NCBI RefSeq assembly: GCF_016863335.1 | Contig: NZ_BOOR01000012.1 | Span: 124,001 to 188,000, forward strand | DNA: 64,000 nucleotides | Reading direction: 5' to 3' | Source: Planotetraspora thailandica | Lineage (GTDB): Bacteria > Actinomycetota > Actinomycetes > Streptosporangiales > Streptosporangiaceae | Part shown: positions 57,468 through 64,000 of the stretch, piece after piece | How positions within the stretch are numbered: position 1 is the stretch's first letter | How the letters are laid out: each line of letters opens with the position of its first letter | Made by a program: the position numbers and the translations under genes | The notes under the pieces: generated by a model | What the model saw: the letters and a program-made list of their open reading frames with translations, nothing else | The model's database searches: none | Told to the model about the DNA's origin: nothing

Positions 57468-57532
57468 AAATGGCCGTCTTTTCGGCGGCCTTTGGGCTTA
57501 CGCTGCCCTTTCCGGCTCATGCCGGTCGGGAA

Positions 57533-58012
57533 TCACGAGCCCATGTTGTATCCGCGCGAGTGCTGGCTGGTGTGGCCCGACCACCGCTGCTCCTCCACGA
57601 TGTTGCTCATGGGGCGCCCGTACTGCTCCTGCCAGGACTCCCCGGACTGCTCGGACTGCTCCTGCCCGGACTGCTCCTGCTGGGCCTGCTCGGACTGCTG
57701 TGCCTCCCGGGCCTGTCGAGCCTGCTCGGCCTGTTCGGCCTGCTGCTCGCCGTACAGCTCGGACTGCTCGGACTGCTCCTCGCCGGGCTCCTCCGGGCGC
57801 ATGGATTCGCGCTGCATGGGCGCCTGCTGGATGTTCTCGCGGGCCCCTCGATCGGACCGCCACGACTCGGCGGACATCGGGTCGAGCCGCGCGCCGGTCA
57901 CCGAGGTGATGGCCGGGTCGTCGGTCGCGGCCTGGGCCGTCTGCGCCGGCCCGAGGGCGACGGCGGGAAGCAGGGCCAGGCCCAGAATCACTGGGAGACG
58001 CTTTCCGTTCAT
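57533..58012 (-). CDS. Secreted Gln/Glu/Ser-rich low-complexity protein
   Basis: 159 residues. A signal peptide (about 1-29, LGLALLPAVALGPAQTAQAA) is followed by a mature part dominated by Gln, Glu and Ser, with irregular repeats of EQSEQ, QAEQA and QEQSG. There is no cysteine and no recognised domain. The tail carries a few Arg, Trp and Tyr residues. GGAGAAAG is a good ribosome site. The function is unknown. Confidence 0.75.
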   Translation of the reverse strand: MNGKRLPVILGLALLPAVALGPAQTAQAATDDPAITSVTGARLDPMSAESWRSDRGARENIQQAPMQRESMRPEEPGEEQSEQSELYGEQQAEQAEQARQAREAQQSEQAQQEQSGQEQSEQSGESWQEQYGRPMSNIVEEQRWSGHTSQHSRGYNMGS

Positions 58013-58225
58013 GCTTTCTCCTATCCGATCGGGGCCGCTGAGCGGCGATCGGGGATGGGCACTTCCATCGTCGGCCGGTGTTCTGGAGCGCGTCTAGGCG
58101 AATCAACCGGAATTAGAGTGAGCCGAACGGTATTCCATTCCTCCGGCTGACGGTCTGTTTTCTTCCCGGGGCGCGCGCCTTGCGATTCCGGCCTGGCCGT
58201 TTACGCTGTCGTCGACGACGTTTCG

Positions 58226-59629
58226 TCAGAAGGCCCGCAGGTGCTGGAAGGTCTCGTAGGCGACGTCGTGGGCGGCGAAGTCCGCGGCCTCGGAGCGCTT
58301 GACCGCCAGATATGCGGTGCTGCGCAGCGGCCCGAGGGCGTTCATGAGCAGCTCGTCGGCCTCCAGGGCGTCGAGGGCCTCGTCGAGGGAGGCGGGCAGC
58401 CGTGCGCAGCCGAGGCGGGCCCGCTGCTTGTCGCTCAGCGTCGCGGGGTCGACCTCGACCGCCCTGCCCGGGTCGAGCTCGCGCCTGATCCCGTCCAGGC
58501 CGGCGTGCATGACGGCGCCGAGCGACAGGTACGGATTGGCCGAGGAGTCCGACGGCTTGATCTCCAGATTGGTCGACTCCTCGACGTTCCCGGCCATCGG
58601 CGAGCAGATCCGCACCGCCGCCTCCCGGTTGTCCATGCCGTAGCAGGTGTAGGCGCCGGCCCAGGAACTCGGCTGGAGACGCCGGTAGCTGTTGACGCTC
58701 GGGCAGGTCAGCGCGACCAGCGCGGGAAGGTGGTCCAGCACCCCCCCGATGAAGTGGCGGCCCAGCGCCGACAGGCCGCCCCTGCCGTCCGCGAACAGGT
58801 TGTGCTCCAGGTCGGGATCCCACAGGGAGACGTGCAGGTGGGCGCCGTTGCCGGCCTGGTTGACGATCGGCTTGGGCGCGAGAGTCGCCCACATGGACAT
58901 GCGGAACGCCACCCCGCGCACGGTCTCCCGGTAGATCACCTGGTTGTCGGCCGCCTTGAGCGCGGTCGACGGCCTGATGGACAGCTCCTGCTGGCCCGCA
59001 CCGAGCTCGGGGTAGTAGTGCTCGATCGGCAGGCCCTGCGCCTCCAGGGCGCGGACGAACTGCATCGTGTAGTCGTGCGCCTGGTCGAACCCCGCGGTCG
59101 CGTAACACAGGCTGTCGTCGAGCGGGACGAGCCGGTCCGGGCCGCCCATCGGGTCGGGCAGCCGACGGCCGAGCGTGAACTCCGGCTCGAAGGCCGCGAC
59201 GAGGGTGTAGCCCTCCGAGGCGAAAAGAGCGATGGCGTCTTTGAGGAACGTGCGGGGGCAGGCCGCCCACGGGCCGCCGTCGAGGTCGCGCAGGTCGGCG
59301 ATCATCGCGGCCGCGCCGGGAGCGTAGGGGAGGGGGACGAATGTGCCGGGGTCGGGCACGATGCGGATCTCACCCACCGGGCCCATGCCGTCCACCGGCT
59401 GGAGCCGGTCGAGCATGGACATCGCCATCATCGCCACCGTGTGACCGATCCCGGTGCTGATCCGTTCGGCCAGGCGGGTCCGGCCGGCGGCCTTGCCGCG
59501 GATCACTCCGCCGTGGTCGGCGTAGATGAAGCGGACCAGTTCGATGCCGTCGACCTCGACCCGTTCGAGGATTCTGCGTGCGACCGGATCGAGTTGCTGA
59601 GCGACGGCTGAACTGTGGCGATCTCTCAT
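58226..59629 (-). CDS. Glutamine synthetase-family ligase (GlnA-like)
   Basis: 467 residues with the glutamine synthetase catalytic core: EPEFTLG, ELGAGQQELSIRP, NGAHLHVSLWD and the Arg-rich RICSPMAGNVEESTNLEIK. No KPNLYDLPxxE-type adenylylation loop is visible. It resembles the paralogous GlnA-like enzymes of actinobacteria, some of which gamma-glutamylate amines, so main nitrogen assimilation is not the likely role. I chose ATG 59629, with a weak ribosome site; a GTG-type extension to 59674 is possible. Confidence 0.85.
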   Translation of the reverse strand: MRDRHSSAVAQQLDPVARRILERVEVDGIELVRFIYADHGGVIRGKAAGRTRLAERISTGIGHTVAMMAMSMLDRLQPVDGMGPVGEIRIVPDPGTFVPLPYAPGAAAMIADLRDLDGGPWAACPRTFLKDAIALFASEGYTLVAAFEPEFTLGRRLPDPMGGPDRLVPLDDSLCYATAGFDQAHDYTMQFVRALEAQGLPIEHYYPELGAGQQELSIRPSTALKAADNQVIYRETVRGVAFRMSMWATLAPKPIVNQAGNGAHLHVSLWDPDLEHNLFADGRGGLSALGRHFIGGVLDHLPALVALTCPSVNSYRRLQPSSWAGAYTCYGMDNREAAVRICSPMAGNVEESTNLEIKPSDSSANPYLSLGAVMHAGLDGIRRELDPGRAVEVDPATLSDKQRARLGCARLPASLDEALDALEADELLMNALGPLRSTAYLAVKRSEAADFAAHDVAYETFQHLRAF

Positions 59630-59762
59630 TCTGTCTGCGTAACACGTGAGAGCCGTCGGGGAAAGGGTCGCCACGCCACCGCGCCGACCTTTCGGCGCGG
59701 TGGGCGGAACTGGGGAGGCCGGCCCGGGCGGTGCGGATCGCCGTCAGGCCGGCCGGGTCACA

Positions 59763-59924
59763 TCACTGCAGGACCGTCGTGAAGAAGGTCGCCAACCGGG
59801 TGGCGCCTGTGTTGATCGTGTCGAAGACGCCGTTGACCGCGCCGGCTGCGGCTCGTGGCTGGTTGTAGAGGTAGAAGACCACGAACGCGATGGCCGCGTA
59901 CGTAAGAACCTTCTTGACCTGCAT
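59763..59924 (-). CDS. 53-residue membrane protein, copy 1 of a tandem pair
   Basis: Starts MQVKKVLTYAAIAFVVFYLY and ends TRLATFFTTVLQ. One membrane segment at about 7-21 follows a basic start; the rest is Ala/Gly/Thr-rich with GAVNGVFDTINTGA. GGAGG lies 7 bp before the ATG. The next gene upstream on this strand encodes a clear paralogue of identical length. No known domain. Confidence 0.8.
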   Translation of the reverse strand: MQVKKVLTYAAIAFVVFYLYNQPRAAAGAVNGVFDTINTGATRLATFFTTVLQ

Positions 59925-60020
59925 TGGGGGGCCTCCTGCAGTCAGTTTCCCGGCTGTTTGTACCCGGCGACAAGAATGATCATAACTAGCCGGGAGGTCA
60001 TGAGGCCCTACCGCCTCTAA

Positions 60021-60182
60021 CTAGGTAGTGAGCGAGGTGAAGAAGGTCGCCAGCCGTTCCGCGCCCGTGGTGATGCCGTCGAACATGCCCCGCACTGCGG
60101 CCGCCGCGGCCGTGGGCTGCGTCAGCAGATAGAAGATCACGAAAGCGACGGCCACGTACGTGGCCACCTTCTTGACGTTCAT
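60021..60182 (-). CDS. 53-residue membrane protein, copy 2 of a tandem pair
   Basis: Starts MNVKKVATYVAVAFVIFYLL and ends ERLATFFTSLTT. It shares the VKKV-TY start, QP-AAA-AV centre, -G-FD-I-TGA and RLATFFT end with its neighbour. GGAG precedes the ATG by 5 bp. Identical lengths and preserved frame in two divergent copies support real coding. The function is unknown. Confidence 0.8.
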   Translation of the reverse strand: MNVKKVATYVAVAFVIFYLLTQPTAAAAAVRGMFDGITTGAERLATFFTSLTT

Positions 60183-60269
60183 CGGGGCTCCAACCATGAG
60201 GCGCTGCCCTCATGCTGCCGCATCGCACCGGGGACTGGTGCGAATTTCGCGGGAATACAGCGGCTCCGG

Positions 60270-60923
60270 TCACATGCCCAGACGTGCGCCGCGCAGTCGT
60301 TCCACCGCCTCGGGGTCACCCTCGTAGGTCACACGGGCGTGCTCCTGCCGGCCGAAGGCGAACAGCAGGAGTTCGGGTGCGGCGCCTGCGACCACGACCG
60401 TGGGAACGGCCTTCTTGGCCGTCACCTCACCGGCCCCGGCTTCGGCCCTGTCTTCAGCCGTACGGCGGAGCACGATGCCGACCGGGGCCTTGCGCAGGAA
60501 CAGCCGGGAGCCGCTCTTGAGCTGCTTCCACAGCAGTTCCTCGTGCTCGGGCGGCAGCGTGCGGGGCTCCCAGCCCGGCTGGGCACGCCGCACGTCCTCG
60601 TGGTGGATGAACAACTCGGCGGTGTTCACCGCGGCGTTGATGGCGGGGATGCGGTACGGCGACCACACCGGCGGGCCCTGCCGTACGAGATCGACGACCG
60701 TGGAGTAGGGCTTGCCGTTCTTGATGCGGTCCTGAACCGTGGCGGTGTAGCCGGACAGGAACCTGAGCGCGATGCCGCCCGCCGCGTCGGGGCGCTGCTC
60801 GCGAAGCGCGAGGTGCGAGGCGAGGTCGGCGGTCGTCCAGCCCTCGCACAAGGTGGGCGCGTCGGGGCCGAGCCGGTCCAGCAGGTCACAGATCGCCGCG
60901 CGTTCGTCGCGCACAAAGCTCAC
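60270..60923 (-). CDS. TIGR03085-type protein of the DinB/maleylpyruvate isomerase fold
   Basis: 217 residues of the actinobacterial family related to mycothiol-dependent maleylpyruvate isomerase. LCEGWTTADLASHLALRE has the metal-ligand His region and TAELFIHHEDVRRAQPGW the second ligand cluster. Role: probable mycothiol-linked metal enzyme; substrate unknown. The start GTG 60923 has TAGGCT as a -10 box 7 bp upstream and no ribosome site, so it is probably leaderless. Confidence 0.85.
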   Translation of the reverse strand: MSFVRDERAAICDLLDRLGPDAPTLCEGWTTADLASHLALREQRPDAAGGIALRFLSGYTATVQDRIKNGKPYSTVVDLVRQGPPVWSPYRIPAINAAVNTAELFIHHEDVRRAQPGWEPRTLPPEHEELLWKQLKSGSRLFLRKAPVGIVLRRTAEDRAEAGAGEVTAKKAVPTVVVAGAAPELLLFAFGRQEHARVTYEGDPEAVERLRGARLGM

Positions 60924-61145
60924 GCGGGCAAGCCTAATCCCGGTATGGGGCGACACGATCACGTGGGGCCCGGGGCCCGCTGGAATAAACCTGTTGATCG
61001 TGATGATAAGGAATATCTAGGACTAAAGGCTTGGTGTGACGTCGGTCGAGTGGCCGATCCGGACGGATGCCGGGGGTAGGTAACGTCCGATTCGCCGGTC
61101 GCCTGCTGAGGAGGCCGGCCAAGCCCTCGATGGAGAGGAATCGGC

Positions 61146-63044
61146 TTGCCGACGAAGCAGCCTCCCGCACGGCCGGGCGGATCCGTCATGCTCCAGGGCC
61201 TGCGGGTCATCGGCGTGGCGATCCGCAGCGAACCCCGCGTTTTCACCGTCGCCGTACTGTCGAGCGCCGTGTACGGCCTCATGACCGTCGCCTCGTCGTC
61301 GGCGCTCGGCTGGGCCACCGACAACGCCGTGCTGCCCGCCTTCCAGAAGGGCGGCGTCGCCACCGGCACGCTGGTGGTCGCGGCCGTCTTCATCCTCGGT
61401 GTGGCGGTGCTCAAGGCGCTCGGGGTGATGGGCCGGCGCATCCTCGCCGGCGTCATGCAGTACCGCATGCAGGCCCGCTCGCGCCGCGCGGTCACCCGGC
61501 AGTACCTCCGGCTTCCGCTGTCGTGGCACCACCGGCACCCGACGGGCCAGTTGCTGTCCAACGCCAACTCCGACACCGAGGCCGCCTGGGCGCCGATCGC
61601 GCCCCTGCCCATGGCCGTGGGAGTCGTCGTGATGCTCGTGACGGCCGCCGTCGCCATCCTGGTCGTCGACCCCGTCCTCGCGATCGTCGGCTTCCTCATC
61701 TTTCCGGCCATCGCGCTGCTCAACCTCGTCTACCAGCGCCGGCTCTCCCCGCTGGTGATGCGCGCCCAGCAGTTGCGGGCCGAGGTGAGCGAGGTCGCCC
61801 ACGAGAGCTTCGACGGCGCGCTCGTCGTCAAGACGCTCGGCAGGGAGGACGCCGAGGCCCGCCGCTTCCAGGCCAGGGCCGACGAGCTGCGTGACGCCAA
61901 CGTCGCCGTCGGCCGGGTGCGCGGCCTGTTCGACCCGCTGCTGGAGGCGCTGCCCACCCTCGGTGTGCTGGCCGTCCTGCTGGTGGGCTCGCTGCGGATC
62001 GAGGCGGGCGACCTCGTCGCCGGAGACCTCATCCAGGTCGCCTACCTCTTCACGCTGCTCGCCTTCCCCGTCCGGGCGCTCGGCTGGGTGCTCGCCGAGC
62101 TTCCGCGCAGCGTCGTCGGCTGGACCCGCGTCCAGGACGTCATCGAAGCGACCGGATCCATGGAGTACGGCACGGCCGCGCTCGGCGCGGGCGGCCCCGC
62201 CCGGGTGCGGTTCGACGACGTCACCTTCGGCTACGTCCCCGACGCCCCCGTGCTCGACGACGTGAGCTTCGAGGTGGAGCCGGGGCGGACGATCGCCGTG
62301 GTGGGACCCACAGGCTCGGGCAAATCGACGCTCACCCTGCTGCTGGCCCGCCTGGTCGACCCGGGGAAGGGCGCCGTGCTCATCGACGGGACCGACCTGC
62401 GCGAGGCCGAGCGCGGAGCGGTGAGCGGCTCAGTGGCGCTCGTGCCCCAGCAGACGTTCCTGTTCGACGACACCATCCGCGGCAACATCACGCTCGGCCT
62501 GGACGTGCCGGACGAGACCGTGTGGGCGGCGCTGCGGCTGGCCCAGGCCGACGGTTTCGTGAGCGGGTTGCCGTCCGGGCTCGACACCCGCGTCGGGGAG
62601 CGCGGCGCGACCCTGTCGGGCGGCCAGCGGCAGCGTGTGGCGCTGGCCCGCGCGATCGTGCGCAGTCCGCGGCTGCTCATCCTCGACGACGCCACCTCCA
62701 GCGTCGACCCCCAGGTGGAAAAGCGCATCCTGCACGGGCTGCGCGACGGCTCCGCCGACTCGACGGTGATCGTCGTCGCCTACCGCATGGCGACGATCGC
62801 CCTGGCCGACGAGGTCGTCTACCTGGAACACGGCATGGTCACCGACCAGGGCACCCATGAGGCGCTGCTGGCCAGATGTGAGGGCTACCGGTCGCTCGTC
62901 ACGGCCTACGAGCGTGAGGAGGCCGAGCGCGCCGTGCTCGGCGCGGACGACGACACGGATCTCGACACGGATCTCGACGCGGATCTCGATACAGATCTCG
63001 ACGGGGAACCCGGCTTCGACACGGATGAGGAGGTCGTGGCGTGA
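61146..63044 (+). CDS. ABC exporter half-transporter with degenerate ATP site residues
   Basis: 632 residues: six membrane segments (about 40-310) and an ATPase domain. Walker A is GPTGSGKST, the signature LSGGQRQRVALARA and Walker B LLILDDATSS. The residue after Walker B is Asp, not Glu, and the switch-histidine segment reads VAYRMATI, with Tyr for His. These are marks of the non-hydrolysing half of a heterodimer. The tail is acidic with TDLD repeats. The start is TTG with GGAGAGG upstream. It overlaps the partner gene by four bases. Confidence 0.9.
   Translation: MPTKQPPARPGGSVMLQGLRVIGVAIRSEPRVFTVAVLSSAVYGLMTVASSSALGWATDNAVLPAFQKGGVATGTLVVAAVFILGVAVLKALGVMGRRILAGVMQYRMQARSRRAVTRQYLRLPLSWHHRHPTGQLLSNANSDTEAAWAPIAPLPMAVGVVVMLVTAAVAILVVDPVLAIVGFLIFPAIALLNLVYQRRLSPLVMRAQQLRAEVSEVAHESFDGALVVKTLGREDAEARRFQARADELRDANVAVGRVRGLFDPLLEALPTLGVLAVLLVGSLRIEAGDLVAGDLIQVAYLFTLLAFPVRALGWVLAELPRSVVGWTRVQDVIEATGSMEYGTAALGAGGPARVRFDDVTFGYVPDAPVLDDVSFEVEPGRTIAVVGPTGSGKSTLTLLLARLVDPGKGAVLIDGTDLREAERGAVSGSVALVPQQTFLFDDTIRGNITLGLDVPDETVWAALRLAQADGFVSGLPSGLDTRVGERGATLSGGQRQRVALARAIVRSPRLLILDDATSSVDPQVEKRILHGLRDGSADSTVIVVAYRMATIALADEVVYLEHGMVTDQGTHEALLARCEGYRSLVTAYEREEAERAVLGADDDTDLDTDLDADLDTDLDGEPGFDTDEEVVA
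62955..63003 (+). repeat. 12-bp tandem repeats encoding (D/A)TDLD units
   Basis: Four successive 12-bp units of the form ACGGATCTCGAC, with small differences, encode TDLDTDLDADLDTDLD near the C-terminus of the ABC transporter. They preserve the frame. Confidence 0.7.
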
Positions 63045-64000
63045 CCGCCGTGACGCAGGAGGAGACGGGCGCCGAGAAGAGCGACACGGGGGAACCCGGC
63101 AGCCTGCGGGCGGCCGAGCGCTCGGCGACCCAGACGATCAGGCACGGCCTGCGCCTGTCGCCCGAGTTCCGCCGGGGCCTGGGAGGCACGCTGGCCCTGG
63201 CCGTGCTCGCCACCCTCGGCAAGGTCATCGTGCCCATCGCGGTGCAGCAGGTGATCGACCGCGGCCTCGGCGGAGCCGAACCTGACGTGGCGTTCATCCG
63301 CGACGCGACGGCGTTGTGCGCGGTCGCCGTGCTGCTGACCGCGCTGTGCGGCTACCTGATGAACGTCAGGCTCTACAAGTCGACCGAGGCGGGCCTGGCC
63401 ACGCTGCGCGGCAAGGGCTTCCGCCACGTGCACGACCTGTCGGTGCTCACGCAGAACACCGAGCGGCGCGGCGCGCTCGTCTCGCGGGTGACCAGCGACG
63501 TCGACCAGATCAGCACGTTCATGCAGTGGGGCGGCCTGCTCGTCATCGTGTCCTTCGGCCAGTTGCTGGTCGCCACCGTCCTGATGGCGGTCTACTCCTG
63601 GCAGCTGACGCTGCTGGTGTGGGCCTGCTTCCTGCCGCTGGTGTTCGCCCTGCCGCGCTTCCAGCGGCTGGTGGCCCGGGCCTACAACCGCATCCGCGAG
63701 CGCACCGGCGACGTGCTGTCGGCCGTGAGCGAGTCCGTCGTCGGCAGCGCCGTCATCCGCGCCTACGGATCCGAGGACCGTACGGCGGCGCGGATCGACG
63801 CGGCGGTGGAGGCGCAGCGCCGGGCCCAGACCCGGGCGCAGCAGATCATCGGATTCACCTTCCCGATCACCGAGCTCGTGGCCGCGGTAGCGGTGGCCGG
63901 AGTGGTCCTCGCCGGGGTGGGGCTCGGCGCGGCCGGGTCGATCACGCCCGGCAGGCTCATCGCGTTCCTGTTCCTCATCACGCTGTTCATCAGCCCCCTT
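63041..64000 (+). CDS. ABC exporter half-transporter, partner subunit, cut by window end
   Basis: 320 codons are visible without a stop. They cover the N-terminal cytoplasmic part and most of the membrane domain: GKVIVPIAVQQVIDRGLGG, LRGKGFRHVHDLSVL, LVSRVTSDVDQISTFM, and VLSAVSESVVGSAVIRAYGSED, typical of ABC exporters. The ATPase domain lies beyond 64000. The GTG overlaps the upstream half-transporter. Together they are inferred to form a heterodimeric exporter with one canonical ATP site here. Confidence 0.9.
   Translation, partial: MTAVTQEETGAEKSDTGEPGSLRAAERSATQTIRHGLRLSPEFRRGLGGTLALAVLATLGKVIVPIAVQQVIDRGLGGAEPDVAFIRDATALCAVAVLLTALCGYLMNVRLYKSTEAGLATLRGKGFRHVHDLSVLTQNTERRGALVSRVTSDVDQISTFMQWGGLLVIVSFGQLLVATVLMAVYSWQLTLLVWACFLPLVFALPRFQRLVARAYNRIRERTGDVLSAVSESVVGSAVIRAYGSEDRTAARIDAAVEAQRRAQTRAQQIIGFTFPITELVAAVAVAGVVLAGVGLGAAGSITPGRLIAFLFLITLFISPL

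Noticed and set aside
60963-61145. tRNA or small RNA gene in the AT-rich gap before the ABC genes
   Set aside because: No cloverleaf, no terminator and no paired arms; it is more likely just a promoter region.

Overview
The window is high-GC DNA from an actinobacterium, most likely a filamentous Streptosporangiales member (Nonomuraea, Streptosporangium or Microbispora type; inferred from gene order and protein style). GTG and TTG starts are common, genes overlap by ATGA/GTGA, the division genes include sepF, yggT and divIVA, and the histidine operon carries a PriA-type hisA.

Region 1 (1-15.8 kb) is the dcw cluster: murE (5' end missing), murF, mraY, murD, ftsW, murG, murC, ftsQ, ftsZ, yggS, sepF, yggT, divIVA. 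It ends with a 710-residue membrane protein carrying two His/Cys modules. The genes make lipid II and build the septum and polar growth machinery. The usual pgeF/yfiH gene between ftsZ and yggS is absent. Region 2 (15.8-21.6 kb) holds ileS on the minus strand behind a clear T-box leader, then dksA/traR-type, lspA and rluD-type genes.

Region 3 (21.6-32.7 kb) has three membrane Ser/Thr kinases, two of which share a paralogous extracellular domain. Between them lie two secreted metallopeptidases (M14 and M1) and a GNAT acetyltransferase. Region 4 (32.7-42.8 kb) has a degenerate DAHP-synthase/chorismate-mutase fusion behind a structured leader with a terminator, a DnaE1-type polymerase lacking the usual C-terminal domain, a MerR regulator, a class A PBP with a His-rich tail, a MurA homologue with Asp in place of the catalytic Cys, and a small membrane protein.

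Region 5 (42.8-47.5 kb) is accessory: an amidase, a YbaK deacylase, and a ThuA/ricin-lectin pseudogene split by an IS200/IS605-type element with a dead tnpA and an intact tnpB plus omega-RNA end. Region 6 (47.6-53.7 kb) is the his operon: hisD, hisC, hisB, a 50-aa membrane protein, hisH, a 112-aa membrane protein, priA, ridA, hisF. Region 7 (53.7-64 kb) contains a GlxA-type regulator, a frameshifted gene of immunity-protein type, a YCII/DGPF plus ECF sigma pair, a Gln/Glu-rich secreted protein, a glutamine-synthetase homologue, two tandem 53-aa membrane proteins too short for routine calling, a TIGR03085-type protein, and a heterodimeric ABC exporter cut by the window end.

The least explained structure is a family of tandem repeats with an exact 53-bp period at two loci 8 kb apart. 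They lie at the 3' ends of convergent genes. At both loci the minus-strand gene stops at the same position of the repeat unit.
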